Of a stretch of DNA of 58,665 nt, positions 39,196 to 49,307 are shown in pieces; position 1 is the first letter of the stretch, and every line of letters begins with the position of its first letter. The position numbers were made by a program, and so were the translations under genes. The stretch lies in the NCBI RefSeq assembly GCF_000934465.1, contig NZ_JXWY01000019.1, positions 1 to 58,665 of the forward strand. Direction: 5' to 3'. This stretch comes from Staphylococcus microti (GTDB lineage Bacteria > Bacillota > Bacilli > Staphylococcales > Staphylococcaceae). The notes beneath the pieces are model-generated. The model was not told where the DNA came from and made no database searches. It worked only from the letters and a program-made list of their open reading frames with translations.

Positions 39196-41775
39196 TTGAA
39201 AAAGGGGTTTCCTTATCTTAATTGGCTTAAAATACTAAGTATGGCACTTTTTGTTGGCGCACTTGTTTATGCACCAGTTCTTTATCGCTTTTTAGAACAT
39301 GGTGTTGTCTATAGTGGAAGATATGATGGTATTAAACAAATGATACCATTTCAAATGTTCTTGTATGAGCGAATGGCTAATTTCTCATCTTTTTATGACG
39401 TTGGTTTTGGTTTAGGTGGGGACTACTTTACAGATCTTGCCTATTACTATACGACTTCTCCATTGATGTATATTAACTTTTTCTGCATCAAAGTTATGGA
39501 AATACTCGGACTCGTTGACCCATCAAGCATTAATTTTTGGGCAGGAAACCAGCTTGTTATTGCCTATTTTAAATGTGTGCTTACTTTCATAGCCGCATAT
39601 GGCATGTTAAAAATGTTTCAACTAGAAAAGCCCTATCGTTTTGTAGGTGCGATGCTTTATAGTGCGTCAACGATATTTTACTTTTTCAATTTTATATGGT
39701 CGTTTTTTGGAGATGTCATGCTTTATTTGCCGCTATCTATTTGGGGCATGGAACGTTTCTTTAAAAAACGTAAAATTGGATTATTTATTGTTGCGATTTC
39801 ATTAACATTGTTTTCAAATTTTTATTTCAGTTATTATGAAGTAATTGCCTTAAGTGTTTATTTAATCTACCGTATGATAGATACCCATCCGGATGATATT
39901 GTGACACGTTGGAAAAAATTATGGCTACTATGTCCTGCCGTATTGATGAGTTTGTGTATTGCTTCATTTGGTTTTTTTACAGGCGTTCGTTCGTTTTTAA
40001 ATAATGATCGTCAATTGATTGATTTTAAGGTACCGTTACTTGTTGATTTTTCGCAAAGGTTTCATATCTTTACAAATAGTTATGATTTTACAATTACTTT
40101 TATCGTATTAGTGGCACTTTTTTCATTTAAGCTTTATCGTCACTATTATTATCGCTTATTTGCAATATTTACATTGATTTTATTGTTAGCGTCACTTTCA
40201 CAAATAACTGATAGCTTCTTTAATGGATTTTCATTTCCAGAAAGGCGCTGGGGTTACTTGTTAGTCCTATCGACCAGTGTCCTTATCGCATTATGGTTGA
40301 AATATCTGACAGAGTTAACATGGCGTAATTACTTGGTATCATTGGCACCACTTGTCCCACTAGCAATTGCAACGGTTATGTTTTCTGTAGGTCGTATGTG
40401 GTGGATGATTGTAAGTGCATTGATTTTATGCGTATTGGGATATTGTTTATATCGTCAAAAAAATATATCCAAAAGAATAACATATATTATTGTAGGATTA
40501 TTTGTTGTTCAACAATTTGTGATGATATTGAATTATCGTACAAATCAACTAGCGCAGTATGAACCCAATATGGCACTTTTGCATAGTTCTAAGTATGATA
40601 GTCATATAATGCAAAATAAAATTGATGAAATTATGAAGAAACAATCACCTTTAGATCGCATTGATTACATAGAGCTATTTCCTATTAATTCAAGCATGAT
40701 TTATCAATACAATGGTGTTGGTCTTTACTCTAGTATTTTTGATGGTGAGATATTAGATTACTATGACAAACAAATGCAAATTAATATGGAATATGATGGT
40801 AATAGTACATATCGACTGCTTGGAAACCGTGCCAATATATATGCGTTATGGGGTGTGACGGATCGTATAAAAAGAGAGGCAGATACAACACTGCCTTATG
40901 GTATGATGATTGAAAATACAATTAAAGATAGGGATGCCACTTGGATACATAGTCATAACGCTATTAATTATCCTGCAGCACATCTGACTTCGAAAGTTTT
41001 TGATGCTTCGGAGTTAAAATCACCGTTAGATCGAGAACATGCTTTTCTAAAAGGTGTTGTCGTAAATGGTGAAAAAAGTAATGCAGCCTTTCATTCGAAT
41101 TCAAATCTTGTTAAATCAGCTAAAATTGCAACACGAGATGCGACACAGAAGGGAAATCAATTAGTCGTTTCAAAAGACCTTGGGGGATTAAATATTTCAA
41201 TGCCTAGAGACTTATCCACGAAGTATAAAGACTATTATTTAGAGATGGATGTTGAATTATTAAATCCTAATATCGCACATTATTTAAAAGTAGATGATTA
41301 TAATCAAAATCGTACTGCGCTTACTTATAAATATAGACGTTTTGTAACACCTGTCACAATCAGAGTACCTGCAAAAGAGACGATGAAACTCAAGTTGAAA
41401 AAAGGGACTTATCGTATGAATATCAAAGGGATTTATGGTGAAGATTATACGACATTAGAAAAGGCCAAAGAGGATGTAACACCAGTGAAGGTGACGAAAA
41501 CCAAACGAGATATCCGTGTTAAAATGCAAACGAACAAAAAAGCATATCTTGTCTTGCCAATGCCATATCGAGAAGGCTTAAAAGCTGAAGTAAATGGTGT
41601 GGCAAGATCAGTGAAAAAGGGGAATGGTTTGCAAACAATCGTTCCGGTCAATAAAGGTGACAAAGAAGTCATTATACATTATGAATTACCATATTGGCCT
41701 TTGTATCTCATCATGACAACTTTGGGTATTATCGGTGCATTTATTTATCGTAAATATTTACGTTATAAACGTTAG
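39196..41775 (+). CDS. YfhO-family membrane glycosyltransferase-like protein, copy 1
   Basis: YfhO proteins are GT-C-type polytopic membrane proteins. In Bacillus, Listeria and S. aureus a YfhO works with CsbB and GtcA to move GlcNAc from undecaprenyl phosphate onto lipoteichoic acid. The 859-aa product has an N-terminal membrane helix, the first outer loop with YSGRYDG and GLGGDYFTDLAYYYTTSP, about a dozen hydrophobic segments up to residue 440, a soluble outer domain (about 450-830), and a last helix before a basic tail. Start TTG 39196 after AAAGAGTGAG. It is the first of three tandem paralogs of the same length. No csbB or gtcA is in the window. Confidence 0.85.
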   Translation: MKKGFPYLNWLKILSMALFVGALVYAPVLYRFLEHGVVYSGRYDGIKQMIPFQMFLYERMANFSSFYDVGFGLGGDYFTDLAYYYTTSPLMYINFFCIKVMEILGLVDPSSINFWAGNQLVIAYFKCVLTFIAAYGMLKMFQLEKPYRFVGAMLYSASTIFYFFNFIWSFFGDVMLYLPLSIWGMERFFKKRKIGLFIVAISLTLFSNFYFSYYEVIALSVYLIYRMIDTHPDDIVTRWKKLWLLCPAVLMSLCIASFGFFTGVRSFLNNDRQLIDFKVPLLVDFSQRFHIFTNSYDFTITFIVLVALFSFKLYRHYYYRLFAIFTLILLLASLSQITDSFFNGFSFPERRWGYLLVLSTSVLIALWLKYLTELTWRNYLVSLAPLVPLAIATVMFSVGRMWWMIVSALILCVLGYCLYRQKNISKRITYIIVGLFVVQQFVMILNYRTNQLAQYEPNMALLHSSKYDSHIMQNKIDEIMKKQSPLDRIDYIELFPINSSMIYQYNGVGLYSSIFDGEILDYYDKQMQINMEYDGNSTYRLLGNRANIYALWGVTDRIKREADTTLPYGMMIENTIKDRDATWIHSHNAINYPAAHLTSKVFDASELKSPLDREHAFLKGVVVNGEKSNAAFHSNSNLVKSAKIATRDATQKGNQLVVSKDLGGLNISMPRDLSTKYKDYYLEMDVELLNPNIAHYLKVDDYNQNRTALTYKYRRFVTPVTIRVPAKETMKLKLKKGTYRMNIKGIYGEDYTTLEKAKEDVTPVKVTKTKRDIRVKMQTNKKAYLVLPMPYREGLKAEVNGVARSVKKGNGLQTIVPVNKGDKEVIIHYELPYWPLYLIMTTLGIIGAFIYRKYLRYKR

Positions 41776-41807
41776 ATTAATAACTGAATATGTTGTGGAC
41801 TCATATC

Positions 41808-41839
41808 AAAACCCTCATATTATTACATATGGGGGTTTT
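41808..41839 (+). terminator. Terminator after yfhO copy 1
   Basis: AAAACCCTCATAT pairs with ATATGGGGGTTTT (one G-T pair) around a 6-nt loop, followed by a T-rich stretch. Confidence 0.75.
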
Positions 41840-41914
41840 GATTATTTGAGCATATTTAATGGCTATCCATTTTTAAATTTTTGTCATTCGATAGAAAGAT
41901 AACATAATTATACC

Positions 41915-41943
41915 TTGTACCTTTTGATACGTTCATCTATAAT
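41915..41943 (+). promoter_or_regulatory. Promoter of the second yfhO gene
   Basis: TTGTAC (41915-41920) and TATAAT (41938-41943) with a 17-bp spacer, downstream of a terminator, so copy 2 can be expressed separately from copy 1. Confidence 0.7.
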
Positions 41944-42016
41944 TCAGATGAATACGTATGATAGAAGTGCATTGAAGTATTAAATTAATAGACTATTGAA
42001 AGAAGGGTGAATACTG

Positions 42017-44596
42017 TTGAAAAAAGAAATTGCGTACCTTAAATGGCTAAAAGTATTAAGTATGGGCCTTTTTGTTGGTACTATCGTATGCCTACCAATC
42101 CTTTATCGCTACCTTGCTCATGGCATCGTTTATAGTGGTTCAGGTGACGGTTTCAAGCAAATGATGGTATTCCAACTATTTATTTATGAAAGAATGACTA
42201 ATTTTTCATCATTTTATGACCTATCCCTTGGTTTAGGTGGGGACTATTTTACAGATCTTGCCTATTACTATACGACTTCTCCAATTATGTATATTAACTT
42301 TTTAGGCATTAAATTAATGCAAACTTTTGGTCATATAGACCCATCAGCAATTGATTTTTGGCCTGATAATCAAATTATTGTTGCATATATGCGTTGTGTC
42401 CTTACTTTCTTAGTAACTTATGGGATGTTTAAAGCGTTTAAAATTGAAAATCCCTATCGTTTTGTTGGAGCGATGCTTTATAGTACGTCAACGGTTCTAT
42501 ATTATTTTAACTTTGCAATGTCTTTTTATGGAGACGTATTGATTTATTTGCCACTTTCTATTTGGGGAATGGAGCGTTTCTTCAAGACACGTAAGATTGG
42601 GTTATTCATTTTTGCAATTGCCCTGACATTATTTTCTAACTTCTATCTTAGTTATTATGAAGCCATCGCATTAACTATTTATTTGATTTATCGCATGATT
42701 GACACACATCCGAAAGATATCGTTTCACGTTGGAAAAAGTTATGGCTGTTATGCCCAGCCGTATTGATGAGTTTATGTATTGCTTCATTTGGTTTCTTAA
42801 CAGGTGTACAGTCATTTTTAAGTAATGACCGTCAACTTGGACATTATCATGTACCTAAACTAATTAGTTTTAATCAAAATTATCATATTTTTTCAAGTGG
42901 CTTTTTTATTACGATTACTTTTATTGCTTTAGTCGCACTATTTTCATTTAAGCTTTACCGTCACTATTATTATCGATTATTTGCTATTCTTACATGGATT
43001 TTACTGTTAGGTAGTCTGACACCTTATATGGATAGCTTTTTTAACGGTTTTTCATTTCCAGCAAGACGTTGGTCGTATTTGTTAGCTTTATCAACAAGTG
43101 TACTGATTGCAGCATGGTTGAAATACTTTACAGAGCTTACATGGCGTGATTATTTGATATCACTTATACCGCTCGTTCCGTTAGCCATTGCAACGGTTAT
43201 GTTCTCAGCAGGTCGTATGTGGTGGATGGTCGCAAGTGCATTGATTTTATGTATTGTGGCATATTATCTCTATCATCAAAAAAATCTTTCAAAGAGAATG
43301 ATGTACATAATTGTGGGCCTTTTTATTGTCCAACAATTTGTAATGCTATTGAATTATCGTACTAATTATATACTAGAATATGAAGCAGATATGAAGAGTG
43401 TGCAGAATCCTAAATATTATAGTCATGTGCTTCAAGAAAAAATTGACGAAATTACAAAGAAACAATCACCTTTAGACCGCATTGATTACATGGAGTTATT
43501 TTCGATTAATTCGAGTATGATTTATCACTACAATGGTGTTGCACTATACTCTAGTATTTTTGATAAAGAGATACTGGACTATTATGAGAACCAAATGCAA
43601 ATAAATATGGAGTTTGATAGTAATAGTACGTATCGAATGCTTGGAAATCGCGCAAATATATATGCGTTATGGGGTGTGACAGACCGTATTAAAAGAGGAG
43701 AAGATACAACAATTCCTTATGGTATGGTACATGAAGATACAATTAAGGATCAAGATGCTACATGGTCACACAGCCGCAATCGCATTGACTATCCTGCAGC
43801 ACATTTGACATCTAAAGTTTATGATGACAAAGACCTAAAATCCCCACTAGATCGAGAACATGCCTTTTTACAAGGTGTTGTAATGGAAGGGATCAAAGGA
43901 AATACATCTTTTGAGTCTAACCCGAACCTTGTAAAATCTGCTAAAATCACACCGCGTGATGCGACACAAAAAGGGGATGAGTTAACAGTTTCAAAAGATC
44001 TTGGTGGTTTAGATATTGCAATGCCAAAAGATTCGCTAAGTCAGCATAAAGATTACTATGTTGAAATGGATGTGGAATTACTCCATCCAAGTCAAGTACA
44101 TTACTTAAAATTAGATGACTTTCATCAAAAAAGAACAGAGCTTACCTATAGATATAGACGTTTTGTCACACCTGTAACAGTTCGAGTACCTGCTAATGAA
44201 CCAATAAAACTCAAGTTGAAAAAAGGTACATATCGCGTGAACATCAAAGGTATTTACGGCGAGGATTATTCAACATTAGAGAAAGCGAAAGATGATGTAA
44301 TACCTGTGAAAGTGACGAAAACGAAACGTGATATTCGTGTCAAAATGAATCCAACGAAGAAGTCCTATCTTGTCATGCCAATGCCATATCGTGATGGTTT
44401 GAAAGCGGAAGTAGATGGCGAAGTAAGAGATGTTAAAAAAGGCAATGGCTTGCAGACAGTCATTCCAGTTAATAAAGGCGAAAAAAATGTTGTGATTTAT
44501 TATGAATTGCCGCATTGGCGAATATATCTTGTGATGACAATTGTAGGTCTTATCAGTGCGTTTGTTTATCGCAAGTGGTTACGTCGTAGTATTTAG
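42017..44596 (+). CDS. YfhO-family membrane glycosyltransferase-like protein, copy 2
   Basis: An 859-aa paralog of the genes before and after it, without visible length change. It keeps the first outer loop (GLGGDYFTDLAYYYTTSP), the MERFFKTRKIGLFI segment, the soluble outer domain with SPLDREHAFLQGVV, and the last helix with a KWLRRSI tail. It differs most from the others at about residues 95-140 (AYMRCVLTFLVTYGMFKAFK). Start TTG 42017 after AGAAGGGTGA. It has its own promoter and terminator. The same role as copy 1 is likely, perhaps on another polymer or sugar; this is inference. Confidence 0.85.
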   Translation: MKKEIAYLKWLKVLSMGLFVGTIVCLPILYRYLAHGIVYSGSGDGFKQMMVFQLFIYERMTNFSSFYDLSLGLGGDYFTDLAYYYTTSPIMYINFLGIKLMQTFGHIDPSAIDFWPDNQIIVAYMRCVLTFLVTYGMFKAFKIENPYRFVGAMLYSTSTVLYYFNFAMSFYGDVLIYLPLSIWGMERFFKTRKIGLFIFAIALTLFSNFYLSYYEAIALTIYLIYRMIDTHPKDIVSRWKKLWLLCPAVLMSLCIASFGFLTGVQSFLSNDRQLGHYHVPKLISFNQNYHIFSSGFFITITFIALVALFSFKLYRHYYYRLFAILTWILLLGSLTPYMDSFFNGFSFPARRWSYLLALSTSVLIAAWLKYFTELTWRDYLISLIPLVPLAIATVMFSAGRMWWMVASALILCIVAYYLYHQKNLSKRMMYIIVGLFIVQQFVMLLNYRTNYILEYEADMKSVQNPKYYSHVLQEKIDEITKKQSPLDRIDYMELFSINSSMIYHYNGVALYSSIFDKEILDYYENQMQINMEFDSNSTYRMLGNRANIYALWGVTDRIKRGEDTTIPYGMVHEDTIKDQDATWSHSRNRIDYPAAHLTSKVYDDKDLKSPLDREHAFLQGVVMEGIKGNTSFESNPNLVKSAKITPRDATQKGDELTVSKDLGGLDIAMPKDSLSQHKDYYVEMDVELLHPSQVHYLKLDDFHQKRTELTYRYRRFVTPVTVRVPANEPIKLKLKKGTYRVNIKGIYGEDYSTLEKAKDDVIPVKVTKTKRDIRVKMNPTKKSYLVMPMPYRDGLKAEVDGEVRDVKKGNGLQTVIPVNKGEKNVVIYYELPHWRIYLVMTIVGLISAFVYRKWLRRSI

Positions 44597-44623
44597 TCTG
44601 CTAATTGAATAGTGTTTAGATGG

Positions 44624-44672
44624 CACACCGATTATGTGATGATAATGTCTTATAATTGGTGTGTCTTATTTT
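44624..44672 (+). terminator. Probable terminator after yfhO copy 2
   Basis: ACACCGATTA (44625-44634) pairs with TAATTGGTGT (44653-44662) apart from one G-T pair; the T-run after it is broken (CTTATTTTA). Confidence 0.55.
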
Positions 44673-44743
44673 ATTGAAAGGCTTTAAAATAAAGTTATTC
44701 AGTGATATATTATTTTAAATGAATAATGAAAGAGTGAAAATGA

Positions 44744-47323
44744 TTGAAAAAAGATATTCTGTATTTTAAATGGTTAAAAGTATTTATAATAGCCCTTTTT
44801 GTCGGCGCAGTTGTTTATGCCCCCATTCTTTATCGATATCTTGTACATGGTATTGTTTATAGTGGGAATATTGATGGTTTCAGACAAATGATGCCATTCC
44901 AATTATATTTATATGAAAGGATGGCGCATTTATCATCGTTTTATGATAGCGCCTTTGGTTTAGGTGGGGATTATTTCACGGATTTGTCTTATTACTATAC
45001 GACTTCGCCAATCATGTATATAAATTTTTTAGGCATTAAATTATTTCAAGTGGTGGGGGCAGTCGACCCATCAACAATTGAATTTTGGCCTGGGAATCAA
45101 ATTGCGATTGCCTATTTTAAATGTGTACTTACGTTTATAGCAGCGTATGGCATGTTTAAGATGTTTCAAGTTGCAAATCCTTATCGCTTTGTTGGTGCAA
45201 TGCTTTATAGCACATCAACAGTTATGTATTATTATAATTTCGCATGGTCTTTTTATGGAGACGTATTGATCTACTTGCCACTTTCTATTTGGGGAATGGA
45301 ACGTTTCTTCAAAACACGAAAGATTGGGTTATTCATCATTGCCATTGCGCTAACATTATTTTCTAATTTCTATCTCAGTTATTATGAAGCCATTGCTTTA
45401 ACGATTTATTTAATTTATCGCATGATTGATACACATCCAGAAGATATGGTTCCACGCTGGAAAAAGTTATGGTTGCTATGCCCAGCCGTGTTGATGAGTT
45501 TGTGTATTGCTTCGTTTGGTTTTTTAACAGGCGTGCAGTCATTTTTACATAATGACCGTCAACTCAGTCATCATCATGTACCAAAATTAATTGACTTTAA
45601 TCCAAATTATCATATTTTTTCAAGTGGCTTTTTTATTACGATTACTTTTATTGCTTTAGTTGCACTTTTTTCATTTAAACTTTATCGACACTATTATTAT
45701 CGATTATTTGCTATTTTTACATGGATTTTATTGTTAGGTAGTTTGACACCATACATTGATACGATATTCAATGGTTTTTCTTCTCCAGTCAGACGATGGT
45801 CATATTTATTGGCTTTATCGACAAGTATCTTGATTGCCTTATGGTTGAAGCATATCACAGAGTTAACGTGGCATGATTATTTAATCTCACTATTTCCGCT
45901 TATTCCATTAGCGATTGCGACAATCATGTTATCTACAGGGCATATGTGGTGGATGGTCGCAAGTGTATTGATTTTATGCATTGTTGCGTATTATTTGTAT
46001 CGTCAAAAAAATATATCGAAAAGAATCATTTATGTGATTGTTGGGCTGTTTATAATTCAACAATTTGTGATGCTATTAAATTACCGCACAAATTATGTCG
46101 TACAATATGAATCGGATATGAAAGCATTCTACAGTCCCAAGTATTACAGCCAGGTGCTTCAAGAAAAAATCAATGATATGACGCAAAGACAAACGCCTTT
46201 GGAGCGTATTGATTTTATGGGATATTATTCAATTAATTCAAACATGATTTATCATTACAATGGTGTTGCACTATACTCTAGTATTTTTGATGGTGCCATT
46301 TTGAATTATTATGACAAACAAATGCAAATAAATATGGAAAATAATAGTAATAGCACGTATCAAATGCTTGGGAATCGGGTTAATATATATGCGTTATGGG
46401 GTGTGACAGACCGTATCAAAAGAGGTAATGATACAACAATTCCTTATGGTATGAAGCTTGAAGATACTATTAAGGATAAAGGTACGACATGGTCACATAG
46501 TCATAATCGTATTGATTATCCTGCAGCGCATTTGACATCTAAAGTTTATAATGCGAAAGATTTAAAATCGCCATTAGATCGAGAACATGCCTTTTTACAA
46601 GGTGTTGTGTTCGATGGTGTTAAAGGAAATACATCTTTTGAGTCTAACCCGAATCTTGTAAAATCTGCTAAAATTACACCACGTGATGCAACACAAAAAG
46701 GGCAGCAGTTAACAGTTTCAAAAGATCTCGGTGGTTTAAATATTTCAATGCCTAACAATTTGTTGAACCAATATAAAGATTATTATGTTGAAATGGACAT
46801 AGAATTATTGCATCCAGACATATTACATTATGTAAAGTTAGATGATTTTCAACAAGTGCGTAGAGAAAATGGATATAGATATAAACGTTTTGTGACACCT
46901 ATCACGATTCGTGTCGCTGCCAAAGATGTGATGCAATTGAAACTGAAAAAAGGGACGTATCGTGTGAATATTAAAGGTATCTATGGCGAAGATTATTCAA
47001 CTTTAGAAAAAGCAAAAGATGATGTAACACCAGTGAAAGTGACAAAAACGAAACGTGATATACGTATCAAAATGAATCCGAAGAAAAAGGCGTATCTTGT
47101 GTTGCCGATGCCGTACCGTGATGGTTTAAAAGCAGAAGTAGATGGCAAAACAAGAGATGTTAAAAAAGGGAATGGCTTGCAGACGGTTATTCCAGTGAAT
47201 AAAGGCGAGAAAGAAGCAGTGATTCATTATGAATTGCCACATTGGCGTCTATTTCTTGCTATGACGCTATTTGGCATTATCAGTGCTTTCGTATATCGCA
47301 AGTGGTTACGTCGCAATATTTAA
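44744..47323 (+). CDS. YfhO-family membrane glycosyltransferase-like protein, copy 3
   Basis: Third 859-aa paralog. At about residues 95-125 it follows copy 1 (IAYFKCVLTFIAAYGM), but from about 180 to 400 it follows copy 2 (KTRKIGLFI, and FSSGFFITITFIALVALFSF). DNA of copies 2 and 3 is identical for over 50 nt around 42886 and 45611. It therefore looks like a mosaic formed by recombination between copies. Membrane layout as in copy 1, with a KWLRRNI tail. Start TTG 44744 after AAAGAGTG. No strong promoter is visible in the 147-nt gap before it. A bidirectional terminator separates it from the kinases. Confidence 0.85.
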   Translation: MKKDILYFKWLKVFIIALFVGAVVYAPILYRYLVHGIVYSGNIDGFRQMMPFQLYLYERMAHLSSFYDSAFGLGGDYFTDLSYYYTTSPIMYINFLGIKLFQVVGAVDPSTIEFWPGNQIAIAYFKCVLTFIAAYGMFKMFQVANPYRFVGAMLYSTSTVMYYYNFAWSFYGDVLIYLPLSIWGMERFFKTRKIGLFIIAIALTLFSNFYLSYYEAIALTIYLIYRMIDTHPEDMVPRWKKLWLLCPAVLMSLCIASFGFLTGVQSFLHNDRQLSHHHVPKLIDFNPNYHIFSSGFFITITFIALVALFSFKLYRHYYYRLFAIFTWILLLGSLTPYIDTIFNGFSSPVRRWSYLLALSTSILIALWLKHITELTWHDYLISLFPLIPLAIATIMLSTGHMWWMVASVLILCIVAYYLYRQKNISKRIIYVIVGLFIIQQFVMLLNYRTNYVVQYESDMKAFYSPKYYSQVLQEKINDMTQRQTPLERIDFMGYYSINSNMIYHYNGVALYSSIFDGAILNYYDKQMQINMENNSNSTYQMLGNRVNIYALWGVTDRIKRGNDTTIPYGMKLEDTIKDKGTTWSHSHNRIDYPAAHLTSKVYNAKDLKSPLDREHAFLQGVVFDGVKGNTSFESNPNLVKSAKITPRDATQKGQQLTVSKDLGGLNISMPNNLLNQYKDYYVEMDIELLHPDILHYVKLDDFQQVRRENGYRYKRFVTPITIRVAAKDVMQLKLKKGTYRVNIKGIYGEDYSTLEKAKDDVTPVKVTKTKRDIRIKMNPKKKAYLVLPMPYRDGLKAEVDGKTRDVKKGNGLQTVIPVNKGEKEAVIHYELPHWRLFLAMTLFGIISAFVYRKWLRRNI

Positions 47324-47334
47324 TACAACAATAC

Positions 47335-47372
47335 AAAAATCCCCTCGCTATGTGCATAGGCAGGGGATTTTT
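47335..47372. terminator. Bidirectional terminator between yfhO copy 3 and dAK
   Basis: AAAAATCCCCT (47335-47345) pairs perfectly with AGGGGATTTTT (47362-47372), giving a T-run on both strands between convergent genes. Confidence 0.9.
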
Positions 47373-47377
47373 GTTAT

Positions 47378-48040
47378 CTATCTTGAATCGACTTGACGAT
47401 GTGTTTGAATAATATGTGCTATTTTCGCAATGACTTTATCAATGGAATCTGGATCGTCATAAAGATCATATTCGTTAATATTGACGCGTACGACAGGGCA
47501 AGCGTTGAATTGGTTGATCCAGTCATCATAGCGTTTGAACAACATTTGCCAATATTCCGGATCTGTATCCATTTCCATTTGACGGCCACGTGTGTTAATA
47601 CGATCGATGACACTTTCATAGTCAGATTCTAAATAAATAAGTACGTCTGGTTTTGGGAAGTATGGCGTCATCACCATCGCATTGAAAAGATTTGAATACG
47701 TTTCAAAGTCTTCTTCTGTCATGGTCCCTTGTTCTTGGTGCATTTTCGCAAAAATATCTACGTCTTCATAGATTGAGCGGTCTTGAATAAAGCCACCGCC
47801 ATATTCAAACATGCGTTTTTGTTCTTTAAAACGTTCAGCTAAAAAGTAAATTTGTAAATGAAAGCTCCAACGACGAAAGTCATCATAGAACTTGTCTAAG
47901 TATGGGTTATGGTCGACATTTTCATAAGATGTGCGAAAGTTTAAATTGTCAGCTAAAGCACGTGTTAATGATGATTTGCCGACGCCTACCGTTCCTGCAA
48001 TCGTAATGACTGCGTCTGAAGGTATATTATAATGTGTCAT
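47378..48040 (-). CDS. Deoxyadenosine kinase-type deoxynucleoside kinase
   Basis: This is a dNK-family kinase that phosphorylates purine deoxynucleosides with ATP, part of nucleotide salvage. The 220-aa product has the P-loop GTVGVGKSS (16-24), the substrate-binding ENVDHNPYLDKFYDD, the catalytic QDRSIYEDVDIFA, and an arginine-rich lid (RINTRGRQME). The DRS motif fits the dAK/dCK partner of the pair. GGAGGAC lies before ATG 48040 on its strand. It overlaps the preceding dGK gene by 14 nt, so the two kinases are co-translated, as in lactobacilli (dAK/dGK heterodimer) and S. aureus. Confidence 0.87.
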   Translation of the reverse strand: MTHYNIPSDAVITIAGTVGVGKSSLTRALADNLNFRTSYENVDHNPYLDKFYDDFRRWSFHLQIYFLAERFKEQKRMFEYGGGFIQDRSIYEDVDIFAKMHQEQGTMTEEDFETYSNLFNAMVMTPYFPKPDVLIYLESDYESVIDRINTRGRQMEMDTDPEYWQMLFKRYDDWINQFNACPVVRVNINEYDLYDDPDSIDKVIAKIAHIIQTHRQVDSR

Positions 48041-48650
48041 GTGTTTGTCCTCCGATTAATTCGTTAATGCGTGATAATACGTGTTCATAATCTTCCGGAT
48101 TGCTTACGAAGTCAATATCCGTCGTGTCAATCCATAGTACTTGATGCCCTTCATCAGACAATTGCTTATAGTATGTCGCATAGTCTTCTTTCAGTTTTAA
48201 CAAGTAGTCATCTTCAATATGTGCCTCAAAACTACGGTCACGTTTCGCGATACGTTTTTTCAATATAGATAAGTCCGCATCCAGAATAATGGTATAGTCC
48301 GGTGTGATTAAATCTTCCGTCAAAATATCATAAATACGTGAAAATTTCTCGTATTCCGTTTGTGACAGTGTATTACGTGCGAAAATCTTATTTTTATAAA
48401 TATGATAGTCGCATACAATACCTTCATGAAGTTCTGCCAAATCTTGATAAGCTTTGTAGCGATTACAGAGAAAGAACATTTCTGTTTGAAAGCTCCATTT
48501 GGAAATATCTTCGTAAAAGTCGGAAAGAAACGGGTTCTCACCGACGATTTCTTTTGCCTCATAAAAATGGTAAGATTGACTCAACTTGTGTGTGAGTGAG
48601 GACTTACCAACACCAATCGGTCCTTCAATAACAATAAAAGGTTTAGTCAT
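48027..48650 (-). CDS. Deoxyguanosine kinase-type deoxynucleoside kinase
   Basis: Second dNK-family kinase, 207 aa. It has the P-loop EGPIGVGKSS (9-18), GENPFLSDFYEDISKW, the CDYHIYKNKIFA motif in place of DRS as in dGK, and the lid RIAKRDRSFE. The frame is open upstream to 48743, but that would overlap the divergent tadA start; ATG 48650, with GGAGCG about 9 nt upstream, gives the usual MTKPFIVIEGPIG. It is the first gene of a two-gene kinase operon divergent from tadA, with 65 nt between starts. Confidence 0.87.
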   Translation of the reverse strand: MTKPFIVIEGPIGVGKSSLTHKLSQSYHFYEAKEIVGENPFLSDFYEDISKWSFQTEMFFLCNRYKAYQDLAELHEGIVCDYHIYKNKIFARNTLSQTEYEKFSRIYDILTEDLITPDYTIILDADLSILKKRIAKRDRSFEAHIEDDYLLKLKEDYATYYKQLSDEGHQVLWIDTTDIDFVSNPEDYEHVLSRINELIGGQTHDTL

Positions 48651-48715
48651 ATGTTTTCGCTCCATCTCATAGTAGTCAGTATTACAAATTTTAACATAAG
48701 TGAGGCTATTTCTGA

Positions 48716-49192
<477 letters not shown>

Positions 49193-49307
49193 GTAAATGT
49201 GTTTTACGTTTGTATAAAAACAAATTTTTAAAAATCATAGGCGAAATCTGATAAACTAAGTATGTCTTGAAAAGGAAAGTAGAATAAATATAAAGTGAGG
49301 GAATGTG

